The notes beneath the pieces are model-generated. The model was not told the origin of the DNA and did not search any database. It worked only from the letters and a program-made list of their open reading frames with translations. A DNA stretch of 64,000 nt from JACDAV01 sp964626755 (GTDB taxonomy: Bacteria > Chloroflexota > Limnocylindria > Limnocylindrales > CSP1-4): positions 1 through 64,000 of the forward strand of contig CAZVGO010000006.1 of the NCBI GenBank assembly GCA_964626755.1. The letters run 5' to 3'. Made by a program: the position numbers and the translations under genes. How positions within the stretch are numbered: position 1 is the first letter of the stretch; every line of letters starts with the position of its first letter. Shown in pieces: positions 18,759 to 28,165 of the stretch.

Positions 18759-19541
18759 ATGCGCCGACTGACCGCCCTGGAGCGATTCTTCGAACGTCTC
18801 TTCGAACGGCCAAGCGCCCGGCTGTTCAAGGCGCGTCTGCAGCCCGTCCAGCTCCAGCGCCGGATCGAGCGGGCGATGGAGACCGAGCGGATGTCCGGCG
18901 CGGACAGGACCCTCGTCCCGAACCGGTTCCGCGTTCATCTCAACCGGGTCGATCTCGAGGCGTTCGGCGACTTCTCGGTGAGCCTCGCTGCCGAGCTCGC
19001 CGACGGAGCGCTGGCCTTCGCCCGGAGTCACCGCTACTCGCTGGTCGACCGCCCGCGGGTTGACCTCGTCTCCGACCCGCAAGTGCCCCTCGGGGAGGTT
19101 CGGGTGGTGGCCCGCTTCGCGGATCCCGATCCGGCCACACGGCTGCCGCCGGGCGAGCCGGCTGCCGACGATGGAGCGGAGGAGGAGGGCACCGCGCCGC
19201 CGACGCGCACGATGGTCTTCGAGGTGCCGGTCGTCGCGGGCCCGGTCGCCTGCCTGCGCGAGATCCGGCCGGACGGCACCCAGCGCGAGGTCGAGGTCGA
19301 CGGGGCGCTCCTGACGATCGGCCGGGGGAGCGACAACGGCCTGGTCATCCACGACTCGAGGATCTCCCGCCACCACGCCCGCCTCCAGGCCCGCCGGGGG
19401 ACACTGATCCTGACCGATCTAGGCAGCACGAACGGCTTGCGGGTGAACGGCGTCCGGGTAGACGAGGTGGTCCTCGGCGAGGGCGACGAGATCGAGCTGG
19501 GCGACACGATCCTCGTCGTCGAGTCGGTCTCGGCCGGCTGA
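18759..19541 (+). CDS. FhaA-like protein (DUF3662 plus FHA domain)
   Basis: The N-terminal 115 residues (LERFFERLFERPSARLFKARLQPVQLQRRIERAME) match the DUF3662 domain of mycobacterial FhaA. A linker follows, and a C-terminal FHA domain (about 185-258) with the phosphothreonine-binding motifs GRGSDNGLVI, SRISRHHARL and LGSTNGLRVNG. In actinobacteria FhaA links Ser/Thr kinase signals to peptidoglycan synthesis. Here it is first in a run with a second FHA protein, RodA/FtsW and a PBP, spaced by 3 bases or overlapping. No kinase or phosphatase is adjacent. 260 aa. Confidence 0.9.
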   Translation: MRRLTALERFFERLFERPSARLFKARLQPVQLQRRIERAMETERMSGADRTLVPNRFRVHLNRVDLEAFGDFSVSLAAELADGALAFARSHRYSLVDRPRVDLVSDPQVPLGEVRVVARFADPDPATRLPPGEPAADDGAEEEGTAPPTRTMVFEVPVVAGPVACLREIRPDGTQREVEVDGALLTIGRGSDNGLVIHDSRISRHHARLQARRGTLILTDLGSTNGLRVNGVRVDEVVLGEGDEIELGDTILVVESVSAG

Positions 19542-19544
19542 TCC

Positions 19545-19982
19545 GTGGACGCCTTCGCGGCGAGCCTGTGGCTCCTTCGCCTCCTGTTCCTCGCCCTCCT
19601 GTACCTGTTCCTGTTCGCCGTGGTCCGGATCCTCGTCCGGGACCTGCGCGCCGCGGCCCGCGAACCGGGGACGGAGCTGGGCCGGCTCCACGTCGTCGCG
19701 TCACCGGGCGGTGAGCCGCCGGCCGGCGCGGTCTTCGGCCTCGATGCGCTGACGACCCTCGGGCGCGACGTGAACAACACGATCGTCGTGGAAGACCCGT
19801 TCGCGTCCGCCGAGCACGCGGTCCTTTCCTATCGCGGCCGGACCTGGTACGTGGAAGACCTCGGCAGCACGAACGGCACGTACGTCAACGGCGGAAGGGT
19901 GGACGGTGTCGCCCCGATCGGGTTCGGCGACGAGCTCCAGGTGGGCCAGGTCCGGCTCCGTCTCGACCGAGTCCGCCGGTGA
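19545..19982 (+). CDS. FhaB-like membrane FHA protein
   Basis: One N-terminal transmembrane helix (LWLLRLLFLALLYLFLFAVV) followed by a cytoplasmic FHA domain with LGRDVNNTIVVED, SAEHAVLSY and LGSTNGTYVNG. This is the layout of FhaB/FipA, which recruits phosphorylated partners to the cell-wall machinery in actinobacteria. 145 aa. The GTG start lies 3 bases after the fhaA-like stop, and its own stop overlaps the RodA start (GTGA), implying coupled translation. Confidence 0.9.
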   Translation: MDAFAASLWLLRLLFLALLYLFLFAVVRILVRDLRAAAREPGTELGRLHVVASPGGEPPAGAVFGLDALTTLGRDVNNTIVVEDPFASAEHAVLSYRGRTWYVEDLGSTNGTYVNGGRVDGVAPIGFGDELQVGQVRLRLDRVRR

Positions 19983-21436
19983 GCGACGCTCCGGCGTCCG
20001 CCCGGCCCTTCGTCCTCCCCCCGATCCTCGCCGGCATCCGGCCCCGTCCGCGGTGGCGGGAGCTGCGGCTGCTCGCGGTCGTCGCCGCGGCGCTGGTGGC
20101 CGGGAGCGTGTCCCTGGGCGCCACCCTGCGGGCGCGAGATTCCGAGCCCGGCGTCGGAATCCCCGACGGCGCCTTTGCCCCGTACGGCACGACGCTCCTC
20201 GCGATCTACCTCGGGGCGCTCCTCGCGGCTCACGTCGCCCAGGTCCTCGCCGGCCGGCGGACCGACCAGGTGCTGCTGCCCGCGGTCGGGCTCCTCGGCG
20301 GGATGAGCCTGCTGCTCATGGAGCGCCTCCCGCAGGGGCTGGCCGGCCAGTTCGGCGGCCTGGCCCAGACCCAGCTCGTCTGGCTGCTCCTCGCCATCGG
20401 GATCCTGACCACCCTCTCGATCGTCGTCCGCTCCGACAGCTGGCTGCGGCTCTACAAGTACACGTGGGCGGCGGCCGGCGTCGGGCTCCTCCTTCTGACG
20501 TTCTTCCTCGGGCGTGACGTCAACGGGGCGCGACTGACGATCGAGCTCGGGCCGATCAGCGGCCAGCCCTCGGAGCTGCTCAAGGTCATTCTCGTCGTCT
20601 TCCTCGCCGGATACCTCTCCGAGAACCGGGCCCTCCTCGTCGAGCAGTCGACCCGTGTCGGGCGCGTCCAGCTCCCGCCGCTTCAGTACCTCGCGCCGAT
20701 GGTCGCGATGTGGGCGATCGCCCTCGGGATCGTCATCGTCCAGCGCGACCTTGGGGCGGCGCTCCTCTTCTTCGCGGTGTTCCTCCTGCTTCTGTACATC
20801 GCCACGGCGCGGTGGAGCTATGTCGTCCTCGGGCTCGCTGCGTTCCTCGCCGGCGGGGCGCTGATGTACGCAGTCGTCGGTCACGTCCGGCAGCGCGTCG
20901 ACATCTGGCTCGACCCCTTTGCCGATCCCTTCGGGGCGGGGTACCAGGTCGTCATGGCGCTCTACGCGTTCGCCCGCGGCGGAATCCTCGGAACGGGCCT
21001 CGGCAACGGCCTGCCGACCGTCGGCGGTGGACAGCCGGGCGGGATCCCGGAGATCCACACCGACTTCCCGCTGGCCGCCCTCGGCGAGGAGCTGGGACTC
21101 ATCGGGATCCTCGCGATCCTCGGCCTTTACCTCGTGGTGATCGAGCGAGGGCTGCGGATCGCCGCGTCCGCGGCGGACGAGTTCCGTTCGCTCCTCGCCG
21201 CGGGGCTGTCGCTCGTCGTCGGCGTCCAGGCGTTCATCATCGCGGCCGGCAACCTCAAGCTGGTGCCGCTGACCGGGATCACGCTCCCGTTCATCTCGTA
21301 TGGCGGCTCGTCGCTCCTCGCGAACTCCCTCGCGATTGGGCTGCTGCTCGCGCTGTCCGATCGGGGCGTCGAGCCCCCGCCGCCGCCTCGCTCTGGGCGC
21401 CGTCTCGCCCGGCTCCTCGACCGGGGCGCCCCGTGA
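19979..21436 (+). CDS. FtsW/RodA/SpoVE-family glycosyltransferase
   Basis: SEDS-family integral membrane protein that polymerises glycan strands from lipid II. About ten or more transmembrane helices are visible. Conserved segments include ELLKVILVVFLAGYL, QRDLGAALLFFAVFLLLLY and the C-terminal TGITLPFISYGGSSLLANSLAIGLLLALSDR. 485 aa. It overlaps both neighbours by four bases. Its partner is most likely the PBP encoded next. RodA-type (elongation) fits the actinobacterial gene order, but FtsW cannot be excluded by sequence alone. Confidence 0.93.
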   Translation: MSDAPASARPFVLPPILAGIRPRPRWRELRLLAVVAAALVAGSVSLGATLRARDSEPGVGIPDGAFAPYGTTLLAIYLGALLAAHVAQVLAGRRTDQVLLPAVGLLGGMSLLLMERLPQGLAGQFGGLAQTQLVWLLLAIGILTTLSIVVRSDSWLRLYKYTWAAAGVGLLLLTFFLGRDVNGARLTIELGPISGQPSELLKVILVVFLAGYLSENRALLVEQSTRVGRVQLPPLQYLAPMVAMWAIALGIVIVQRDLGAALLFFAVFLLLLYIATARWSYVVLGLAAFLAGGALMYAVVGHVRQRVDIWLDPFADPFGAGYQVVMALYAFARGGILGTGLGNGLPTVGGGQPGGIPEIHTDFPLAALGEELGLIGILAILGLYLVVIERGLRIAASAADEFRSLLAAGLSLVVGVQAFIIAAGNLKLVPLTGITLPFISYGGSSLLANSLAIGLLLALSDRGVEPPPPPRSGRRLARLLDRGAP

Positions 21437-22968
21437 GCCGGGCGCCGGGAGACAGGGACGACACCCGAGTCCGCGCGGGCCGGCGGCCGGTCGGAGCGAA
21501 CGTCGCCCGGGTCGGTCTCGTGCTGTCAATCGCCTTCGGAGCCCTGGCCGGTGGGGCGGGCTACTGGCAGGTGATCCGGGCTGCGCCGCTGTCCAACGCG
21601 CCGGACAACCCCGCGGTCGCGGCCGCCTCTCGCCGCGCGATCCGGGGCGAGATCGTCGACCGCGACGGAGCGTGGCTGGCGAGGAGCGATCGGCGCGACG
21701 CGAACGGCGAGCCGTACCGGGTCTACCGGTCGCCGATCGTGAGCCCGGTCGTCGGATACTCGTCCCGGCTGTTCGGCTCGGCGGGGCTCGAGCGGACGTA
21801 CGACGCGCAGCTCGTGGGCCTCGCTCGACCCGACCCGGTGGCCGATCTCCTGAAGAAGTTCGACACGAATCCGTACGACCCGCAGCGCATGACCCTCAGC
21901 CTGTCGTTGTCGCTCCAGCAGGCCGCCGTTCAGGGGCTCGGCCGCGATCGGGGAGCGGTCGTGATCATCCAGCCGCAGACCGGGGAGGTCCTCGCCCTCG
22001 CCTCGACCCCGATCTACGACGCGTCCGGCGTTGCCAACCCGGCCACGTCCGAGGGGGTGTTCGCCCAGCTCCAGGCGGACGACTCCCTGCCGCTGCTGCC
22101 GCGGGCCACGCAGGGCCGCTACATCCCCGGGTCGGTGTTCAAGATCGTCACCGCGATGGCCGCCCTCGATTCCGGCGCCGTGACGCCGGACACGACGTAC
22201 GAGGAGCAGCCGGCCGCCGAGCGGAATGGCCTCCTCGTCGAGGGTTTCCGCGTGCGCGACGGTCACCACCTCTTCACCGGCAACAAGGCGCTCGACTTCC
22301 AGGAGGCGACCGAGGTTTCGTGCAACATCTGGTACGCGCTCGCCGGGCTCGACACGGGGCCCGAGGCGCTGGCCGAGACCGCCGCCCGACTCGGCTTCGG
22401 CGAGACGATCCCGTTCGACCTGCCGCTGTCGCGATCGCAGATCACGAACGGGGGCGGCGACTTCGGGGCGGGGTTCAAGGACGCCGTCGAGCTGGCGAAC
22501 GCCGCGTACGGCCAGGGCGAAACGGTGGTGACGCCGTTCCAGATGGCGCTCATCGCAGCGGCGGTCGCGAATGACGGGCTGATCATGGAGCCGCACCTCG
22601 TCACGTCGTTGACCGGCCGCGAGACCGGCACCCGCCGGATCGAGCCGCAGCCGTGGCGCCAGGTCGTCCCGCCCCAGGTCGCCCGCGAGATCCAGGCCGC
22701 GATGCAGCGGGCCGTCGAGGGCGAGCTCGGCCGGCGGTTCACGCCGGGCGCGGACGTGCCGGGAGTCGAGACCGCCGGAAAGTCCGGCACGGCCGAGCTC
22801 GACGGTGGGGCGATCCCGCACTCGTGGTTCATCGGCTTCGCGCCGGTCGACGACCCGCAGGTCGCGATCGCGGTCCTGGTCGAAGGCGGTGGTCGGGGAG
22901 GGGAGCGCGCGGCGCCGCTCGCGGGCTCGCTGATGGAGATGGCGCTCGACTACCTCAACGGTGGGTGA
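21433..22968 (+). CDS. Penicillin-binding protein (class B transpeptidase, PbpA-like)
   Basis: Cross-links peptidoglycan outside the membrane. One N-terminal transmembrane helix (VGLVLSIAFGALAGGAGYWQV), then a dimerisation region and a transpeptidase domain with SVFK (Ser234, Lys237), SCN (Ser296) and KSGT (Lys450). 511 aa. GTG 21433 overlaps the RodA stop (GTGA). The overlap with a SEDS gene makes the pair a likely two-protein synthase, as for PbpA-RodA of actinobacteria. Confidence 0.93.
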   Translation: MSRAPGDRDDTRVRAGRRPVGANVARVGLVLSIAFGALAGGAGYWQVIRAAPLSNAPDNPAVAAASRRAIRGEIVDRDGAWLARSDRRDANGEPYRVYRSPIVSPVVGYSSRLFGSAGLERTYDAQLVGLARPDPVADLLKKFDTNPYDPQRMTLSLSLSLQQAAVQGLGRDRGAVVIIQPQTGEVLALASTPIYDASGVANPATSEGVFAQLQADDSLPLLPRATQGRYIPGSVFKIVTAMAALDSGAVTPDTTYEEQPAAERNGLLVEGFRVRDGHHLFTGNKALDFQEATEVSCNIWYALAGLDTGPEALAETAARLGFGETIPFDLPLSRSQITNGGGDFGAGFKDAVELANAAYGQGETVVTPFQMALIAAAVANDGLIMEPHLVTSLTGRETGTRRIEPQPWRQVVPPQVAREIQAAMQRAVEGELGRRFTPGADVPGVETAGKSGTAELDGGAIPHSWFIGFAPVDDPQVAIAVLVEGGGRGGERAAPLAGSLMEMALDYLNGG

Positions 22969-23161
22969 GGCGCCTTGCCCTCGTCCGCGGCCACGGTTCC
23001 AGCGGCTCGCTCTCGCAGCAGCGGCACTCGGGATGGCGATCCTGCTAGGCGGAGTGGCCGTCGCGGCGTGGGCTGACGGCTTGATCCTCCTCGCTGCAAT
23101 GGGCGGGATCGGCTGCCTGATGACCGTGTGGGTGGCGGCGCTGACGCTCCTGCACGGCTAG
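22961..23161 (+). CDS. Small two-helix membrane protein
   Basis: 66 aa; a basic N-terminus followed by two hydrophobic helices (LALAAAALGMAILLGGVAVAAW and LILLAAMGGIGCLMTVWVAAL). The GTG start overlaps the last 8 bases of the PBP gene. The membrane-protein composition and the coupled position make it plausible, but it is short and I know no family. Confidence 0.5.
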   Translation: MGEAPCPRPRPRFQRLALAAAALGMAILLGGVAVAAWADGLILLAAMGGIGCLMTVWVAALTLLHG

Positions 23162-23206
23162 GTCTTCGTGGCGAGTTCGTCGATCGCCCTGGCCTGGGGC
23201 CTGGCT

Positions 23207-23356
23207 CGAATATCAGCCTGGGCGTTTGTAGCGCCGGCGTGCGACGGTTGAAGCGCCCTGGAGGCGCCCGTCCACGCACGAAAAGGGGGCTCGTGGCGAC
23301 AAATGCGCCCTCGCGACACGTAGTTTCGGCGCTTGCATCGCCCGGGCTGATATTCG
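23207..23356. repeat. 150-bp element with 30-bp inverted ends and nested hairpins
   Basis: This fills most of the 343-base gene-free stretch 23162-23504. The ends 23207-23236 and 23327-23356 are inverted copies with 25 of 30 matching positions, starting CGAATATCAGCC. Between them are two further hairpins. The first has stems CGTGCG/CGCACG (23238-23243 with 23275-23280), ACGG/CCGT (23244-23247 with 23268-23271) and GCGCC/GGCGC (23253-23257 with 23263-23267, loop CTGGA). The second pairs CGTGGCGA (23292-23299) with TCGC-GA-CACG (23311-23320). There is no coding potential. It could be a MITE-like element or a structured RNA. Bases 23357-23504 show nothing but a possible leader for the moxR gene. 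Confidence 0.7.
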
Positions 23357-23504
23357 CGCCGAGACGCGCCGCCAGGCCTGCTGCGAACCCGTTCGACGGT
23401 CCCGACGTACTATCTTTCGACACTCCGCGGACAGACCGTCCGTCCCACGGGTCCGCCACTCCTTCCGATCCCGTCCCCGCGGGGACCCATCCCGAGAGAG
23501 GCCG

Positions 23505-24509
23505 ATGACGAAGATCCAGGAAACCGGGGACAAGGTCCTCGCCAACGTCGAGCGGGTGATCGTCGGAAAGCACGCGGAGGTTCGCCTCGCGCTGGTCGCG
23601 CTCCTGTGTCGCGGCCACCTGCTCATCGAAGACGTGCCCGGCACCGGCAAGACCGTGCTCGCGAAGGCGATCGCGCGGAGCCTCGGGTGCAGCTTCAGGC
23701 GGATCCAGTTCACGCCGGACCTCCTGCCATCCGACGTGTCCGGCCTCTCGATCTACAACCAGAAGACCCAGGAGTTCGAGTTCCGGCCCGGCCCGATCAT
23801 GGCCCAGGTGGTCCTCGCCGACGAGATCAACCGGGCGACGCCGAAGACCCAGTCGGCGCTCCTCGAGTGCATGGAAGAGCGGCAGGCGACGATCGATGGG
23901 ACGACCTGGCCGATGCCCGATCCGTTCATCGTCATCGCCACCCAGAACCCGATCGAGTACGAGGGCACGTTCGCCCTGCCCGAGGCCCAGCTCGACCGGT
24001 TCATGCTCCGCCTCCGGCTCGGCTACCCCCAGCCGATCGAGGAGATCGTCATCCTCGACGAGCAGAAGCGGACCCATCCCCTCGAGGACCTGTCGGTGGT
24101 TTGCTCCGTCGACGAGCTGCGCGAGATGCAGGAGGCGGTCCGCGAGATCTACGTCGACTCGACCGTGTCCGATTACATCGTCCGGCTCGTCAACGGGACG
24201 CGGAACCACCCGGACGTCTACCTCGGCGCGTCGCCCCGCGGCTCGATCGCGCTCTATCGCGCGGGGCAGGCGCTGGCCGGCCTGCTCGGCCGGGACTACG
24301 TCATCCCCGACGACATCAAGGCGCTCGCCGAGCCGGCCCTCGCCCATCGCGTGATCATCAAGACGAGCTCCACGATCCACGACGTCCAGGCCGGGCAGGT
24401 CATCCGCGAGCTGCTCGACTCGACCTCGATCGACAACATCCACCCGACGGGCCAGACCGGCGGACCGCGCGACCTGCGCGGCGCGGCTGCCAAGATCTCG
24501 GGCGCGTAG
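23505..24509 (+). CDS. MoxR-family AAA+ ATPase
   Basis: 334 aa chaperone-like ATPase. Walker A DVPGTGKTVLAKAIAR, Walker B VVLADEINRATPKTQSALLECMEERQ and sensor region IATQNPIEYEGTFALPEAQLDRF are all typical of MoxR. The genes that follow (DUF58 protein, transglutaminase-like membrane protein) form the classic MoxR-DUF58-TgpA set found in many bacteria. MoxR proteins are thought to assist maturation of protein complexes; the substrate here is unknown. ATG 23505 has GAGAGAGG upstream. Confidence 0.94.
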   Translation: MTKIQETGDKVLANVERVIVGKHAEVRLALVALLCRGHLLIEDVPGTGKTVLAKAIARSLGCSFRRIQFTPDLLPSDVSGLSIYNQKTQEFEFRPGPIMAQVVLADEINRATPKTQSALLECMEERQATIDGTTWPMPDPFIVIATQNPIEYEGTFALPEAQLDRFMLRLRLGYPQPIEEIVILDEQKRTHPLEDLSVVCSVDELREMQEAVREIYVDSTVSDYIVRLVNGTRNHPDVYLGASPRGSIALYRAGQALAGLLGRDYVIPDDIKALAEPALAHRVIIKTSSTIHDVQAGQVIRELLDSTSIDNIHPTGQTGGPRDLRGAAAKISGA

Positions 24510-24540
24510 GCGCCGGCCACAGAAGCAGGGGAACAAGGGC

Positions 24541-25800
24541 GTGTTTCGGCGCCTCCAGCTCTTCCTCATCGGCGGCGTGCTGCTCCTTGCCGCCTTCTCC
24601 ACCGGCCTCCACTTTCTCTTCTACCTCGTCTACCTGTCGATCCTCGTCGTCGGGGGCTCGTATGTCCTGACCCGGATCGGCCTGTCCGACCTCGAGGCCG
24701 GCTATGCCGTGAGCCAGCTCCACGGGCACGTGGGCGACAAGCTCAAGGTGACGTACACGCTGCGCAACACGAGCGCGCTCCCCAAGTTCTGGCTCGAGGT
24801 TCACAACCCCACGAGCCTGCCGGGCGGGTTGCCCGGCCGGGCGATCAACCTCGCCGGCCGGTCGGAGCGGTCGTGGCTCATCCGCGCCCCGCTCGTCCGG
24901 CGCGGCCACTTCCGGATCGAGCCGCTCCAGATCCAGACCGGCGACCCGTTCGGCTTCTTCGAGGCGTCCGCATCGGTGGGGCAGGGCGTCAGCGTCGTCG
25001 TCTACCCGCGCATCGAGGCGCTGCCACTGTGGCGAATCCCCGCCGCCAGCCTCGAGGGCAGCCACTCCGCCCCCGAGCGAACGCTCCAGACGACCGCCCT
25101 CGCGACGACCATCCGGCCGTGGGCCCCGGGTGACAGCTTCAACCGGATCCATTGGAAGAGCACGGCCCGGCACGGCGAGATCCAGGTCAAGGAGTTCGAT
25201 CTCGAGACCACCGCCGACGCGTGGCTCGTCGTCGATCTCGAGCGGGGCATCCAGGCCGGGACTGGCGACGAGTCGACGGTCGAGGCGGGCATCCGGGCCG
25301 CGGCTTCGATCGCCGACAAGGGCCTGCTCGAGAACCGCGCGGTGGGCATGACGGTCAACGCCCACCGGATGGCGATCCTGCCGGCCGACCGCGGGGGTCG
25401 CCAGCATCTCAAGATCATGCAGCTCCTCGCGGCCGTCGACGCCGACGCGGCGGCGCCCCTCGATGAAGTCCTCGTCGCGACCCTGTCGCGGCTCCGGCGG
25501 GGGATGACGGCGATCGTCATCACGCCTTCGCTCAACACCTCGTGGGTCCGCCCGCTCGCGACGCTCCGCGGGCGCGGGGTGGGATGCGTCGCCGTCACGT
25601 TCGACATCGACGCGTTCGAACGGCACGCCCGGGAGGAGGAGGCGCGCCTCCAGCGTCTCCCGCCGTACGAGCCGGACCCGGCTGTCGGCTCGTCTCGCGC
25701 GCAACGCGTCCGCGCGCTTCGCCACGCCCTAGCCGAGTACGAAGTGCCGACCTACACTGTGACGCCCGGCCGTGCGCTGGGCGAGGTGCTCATCGGATGA
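24541..25800 (+). CDS. DUF58-family protein
   Basis: 419 aa. Two adjoining N-terminal hydrophobic segments (about 5-40), then a beta-rich domain, then the DUF58 motif as RPWAPGDSFNRIHWKSTARHG and a von Willebrand A-like fold (DAWLVVDLERG). It is the standard companion of MoxR. The GTG start has AGGGGAACAAGGG upstream. Its stop overlaps the start of the transglutaminase gene (ATGA), so it is part of one operon. Confidence 0.92.
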   Translation: MFRRLQLFLIGGVLLLAAFSTGLHFLFYLVYLSILVVGGSYVLTRIGLSDLEAGYAVSQLHGHVGDKLKVTYTLRNTSALPKFWLEVHNPTSLPGGLPGRAINLAGRSERSWLIRAPLVRRGHFRIEPLQIQTGDPFGFFEASASVGQGVSVVVYPRIEALPLWRIPAASLEGSHSAPERTLQTTALATTIRPWAPGDSFNRIHWKSTARHGEIQVKEFDLETTADAWLVVDLERGIQAGTGDESTVEAGIRAAASIADKGLLENRAVGMTVNAHRMAILPADRGGRQHLKIMQLLAAVDADAAAPLDEVLVATLSRLRRGMTAIVITPSLNTSWVRPLATLRGRGVGCVAVTFDIDAFERHAREEEARLQRLPPYEPDPAVGSSRAQRVRALRHALAEYEVPTYTVTPGRALGEVLIG

Positions 25801-28133
25801 CCGCGCAGCCGAACGAACTCGCTCCCGGCCCCATTCTGCCGGCCGTGATCCGCCGCCTGCCGTTCGCGCCGGCCGAGGGCTGGCTGACGCTCGCGCTGGT
25901 CACGCTCATGGCGCTGACGGTCGCCTGGTCCCTCGACGACGCGGCCTGGGTCCTCAACCGCGGCGAGCTCGGCGACTTCCTCGCCCCGGCGGCGATCATC
26001 GCCTCGTTCCTTGCGTTCGTCGGAGCGAAGGTCGGCTGGTCCCGCTGGCTGAGCCACCTCGTCGGAGCCGTGGCCGCGGCCCTGATCCTGCCGATCTTCG
26101 TCGGCGCGGCGATCGCCCCGGAGGCTCTGAGCCTCGGGGAGCTCTATCGCTACACCGCCACGTCCGTCACGCGCGCGTGGATCGATCTCGCGGTGCTCAA
26201 CAAGTCGGTCACGATCCAGACCGGCCACTACCTGCTCGCGATCGGGATCATCGTGTGGTCGGCGGGGCAGTTCGCGGCGTACGCCGTGTTCGGCCATCGG
26301 CGGCCGCTCGACGCGGTCATCGTCGTCGGCCTGATCCTGCTCGGGAACATGGCGATGACGGCCAACGAGCAGCTGCCGTACCTCGTGATCTTCAGCGTCG
26401 CGGCGCTGTTCGTGCTCGCGCGGGCCCACGCGTTCGACGAGCAGTCGCTCTGGATCCGCCGCCGGATCGGCGACGCCACGGCGGTCAGGGCGCTCTATCT
26501 GCGAGGCGGCACTGCTTTCATCATCCTTGCGGTCCTCGGGTCACTCGCGCTCACGGCGTCCGCCTCGTCGGCGCCCCTGGCCGGCCAGTGGACGGCGGTC
26601 GGCGAGCGGATGGTCGACATCAGCCAGTGGCTCCAGCGGCTCCTGCCGTTCGGCGGCAATCCCCGCGCGGTGGGCTTCGGTTTCGGGCCCCAGGCAGTCA
26701 TCACCGGCCAGTGGCAGACCGACCGCTCGCACGCCGTCACGATCCAGGTCCCACCGACCGAGGAGGAGGGCCTCTACTGGCGCGCCGTCGTGTTCGACCG
26801 GTTCGACCTGAACGCCTGGACATGGAGCGGAAGCACGGACATCCCGCGCAGCGCGGGCGATGGCCTGCTCGCAGACATGGCCGACGATCCTGCGGTGGCC
26901 GGCGCCCGGCGCGAGGTGCAGGTTTCCGTCCTGCCGGTCGGCCTGCGCGGCTCGTGGGCGCTCAGCCCGCTCGACCCGTTGTCGGTCAACCGCGACGCGG
27001 ACGTTGTCGTGGTGGGCGAGGGCGGATACTACGGCGGCCTCAGGCTCGATACCGGCTCGGCTCCGTACGCGATCGTCGCGGCCGTGCCGGTGCGTGGCGA
27101 AGACGTCCCGGGCGGGCTGAGCGAGAACCGGCTCCGCGCCGCCGGCACCCAGTACCCGGTCGAAGTCTTCCAGCTGTTCACGACGGTCCCGGAGGGTGCG
27201 ATTGGCCCGGAGGCGCGCCTTCTCCTCGAGCGGATCCAGGAGCTCACGCCGAGCAACAACCCGTTCGACCTCGCGAAGACGATGGAGCAGTACCTCCGGT
27301 CGCCGGCCTTCACGTACAACCCCGACGTCCGGGACCTCGCTGGCTGCCAGGAGATGGGGGCGGTCGAGTGCTTCGCCCGCTACCGGCAGGGCTACTGCCT
27401 CCACTACGCCAGCACGATGGCGATCCTCCTGCGGGAGCTGGAGGTCCCGGCCCGCCTCGCCGAGGGGTTCCTGCCGGGCACCCGTGATGCGACCGGCCGC
27501 GAGGTCATCCTGTCGGACGCGGCCCACGCCTGGGTCGAGGTGTACTTCCCGGGCTACGGCTGGGTCACGTTCGACCCGACCGGCGGCGGGCTCGCCCAGA
27601 ACGTGCCGCTCCCGTCCGGGGCGCCGATCCCGAGCGCCCTCCCGTCGGTCCCGGGGCTGACCCGTCCCCCGGACGACGAGGACTTACCGAGCCGCCGCCC
27701 GGGGACGCTTCCGCCCTCGGTCAATCAACCGTCCGGCGGAAACGATGCGGGACTCTTCATCGCGATCGCTCTCGTCCTCCTCGTCGCGATCGGCGGCCTC
27801 GCGTTCATCGCCTGGCAGCGCGGTCCGCGCGGAGACCTGACGCCCGACGGCGTCTGGCGGAGCATCGGCCGCACCGCGGCGCGGTTCGGGTTCGGGCCGC
27901 GACCAACCCAGACGGTCTACGAGTACGCCGGGACCCTGGGCGACGTCCTGCCGGATTCGCGGCCCCAGCTCCAGGCCGTGGCCCGGGCGAAGGTCGAGGT
28001 CGCGTACGGCCGGCGGACGCTCGGGGCCGACGGCATCCGCGCGTTGCGCGACGCGCAGCGCCGCCTGAGGCTCGGCCTTCTGCGGCTCGCCCTGCGCCGG
28101 AAGGAACGCCGCGCCCGCCGCCGGGGCGGCTGA
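25797..28133 (+). CDS. Transglutaminase-like membrane protein (TgpA type)
   Basis: 778 aa. An N-terminal block of about six transmembrane helices (residues 20-275) precedes an extracytoplasmic transglutaminase-like domain with catalytic Cys534 (QGYCLHYAST), His577 (DAAHAWVEV) and Asp593 (TFDPTGG). A Pro/Ser-rich linker, a further transmembrane helix (near 655-675) and a cytoplasmic tail rich in Arg follow, the DUF4129-like end. ATG 25797 overlaps the DUF58 stop. Family members act at the cell envelope, but their substrate is not established. Confidence 0.92.
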   Translation: MTAQPNELAPGPILPAVIRRLPFAPAEGWLTLALVTLMALTVAWSLDDAAWVLNRGELGDFLAPAAIIASFLAFVGAKVGWSRWLSHLVGAVAAALILPIFVGAAIAPEALSLGELYRYTATSVTRAWIDLAVLNKSVTIQTGHYLLAIGIIVWSAGQFAAYAVFGHRRPLDAVIVVGLILLGNMAMTANEQLPYLVIFSVAALFVLARAHAFDEQSLWIRRRIGDATAVRALYLRGGTAFIILAVLGSLALTASASSAPLAGQWTAVGERMVDISQWLQRLLPFGGNPRAVGFGFGPQAVITGQWQTDRSHAVTIQVPPTEEEGLYWRAVVFDRFDLNAWTWSGSTDIPRSAGDGLLADMADDPAVAGARREVQVSVLPVGLRGSWALSPLDPLSVNRDADVVVVGEGGYYGGLRLDTGSAPYAIVAAVPVRGEDVPGGLSENRLRAAGTQYPVEVFQLFTTVPEGAIGPEARLLLERIQELTPSNNPFDLAKTMEQYLRSPAFTYNPDVRDLAGCQEMGAVECFARYRQGYCLHYASTMAILLRELEVPARLAEGFLPGTRDATGREVILSDAAHAWVEVYFPGYGWVTFDPTGGGLAQNVPLPSGAPIPSALPSVPGLTRPPDDEDLPSRRPGTLPPSVNQPSGGNDAGLFIAIALVLLVAIGGLAFIAWQRGPRGDLTPDGVWRSIGRTAARFGFGPRPTQTVYEYAGTLGDVLPDSRPQLQAVARAKVEVAYGRRTLGADGIRALRDAQRRLRLGLLRLALRRKERRARRRGG

Positions 28134-28165
28134 CAGCGCGCCGAGCGCGCGGGCGCCAGCGGGCG

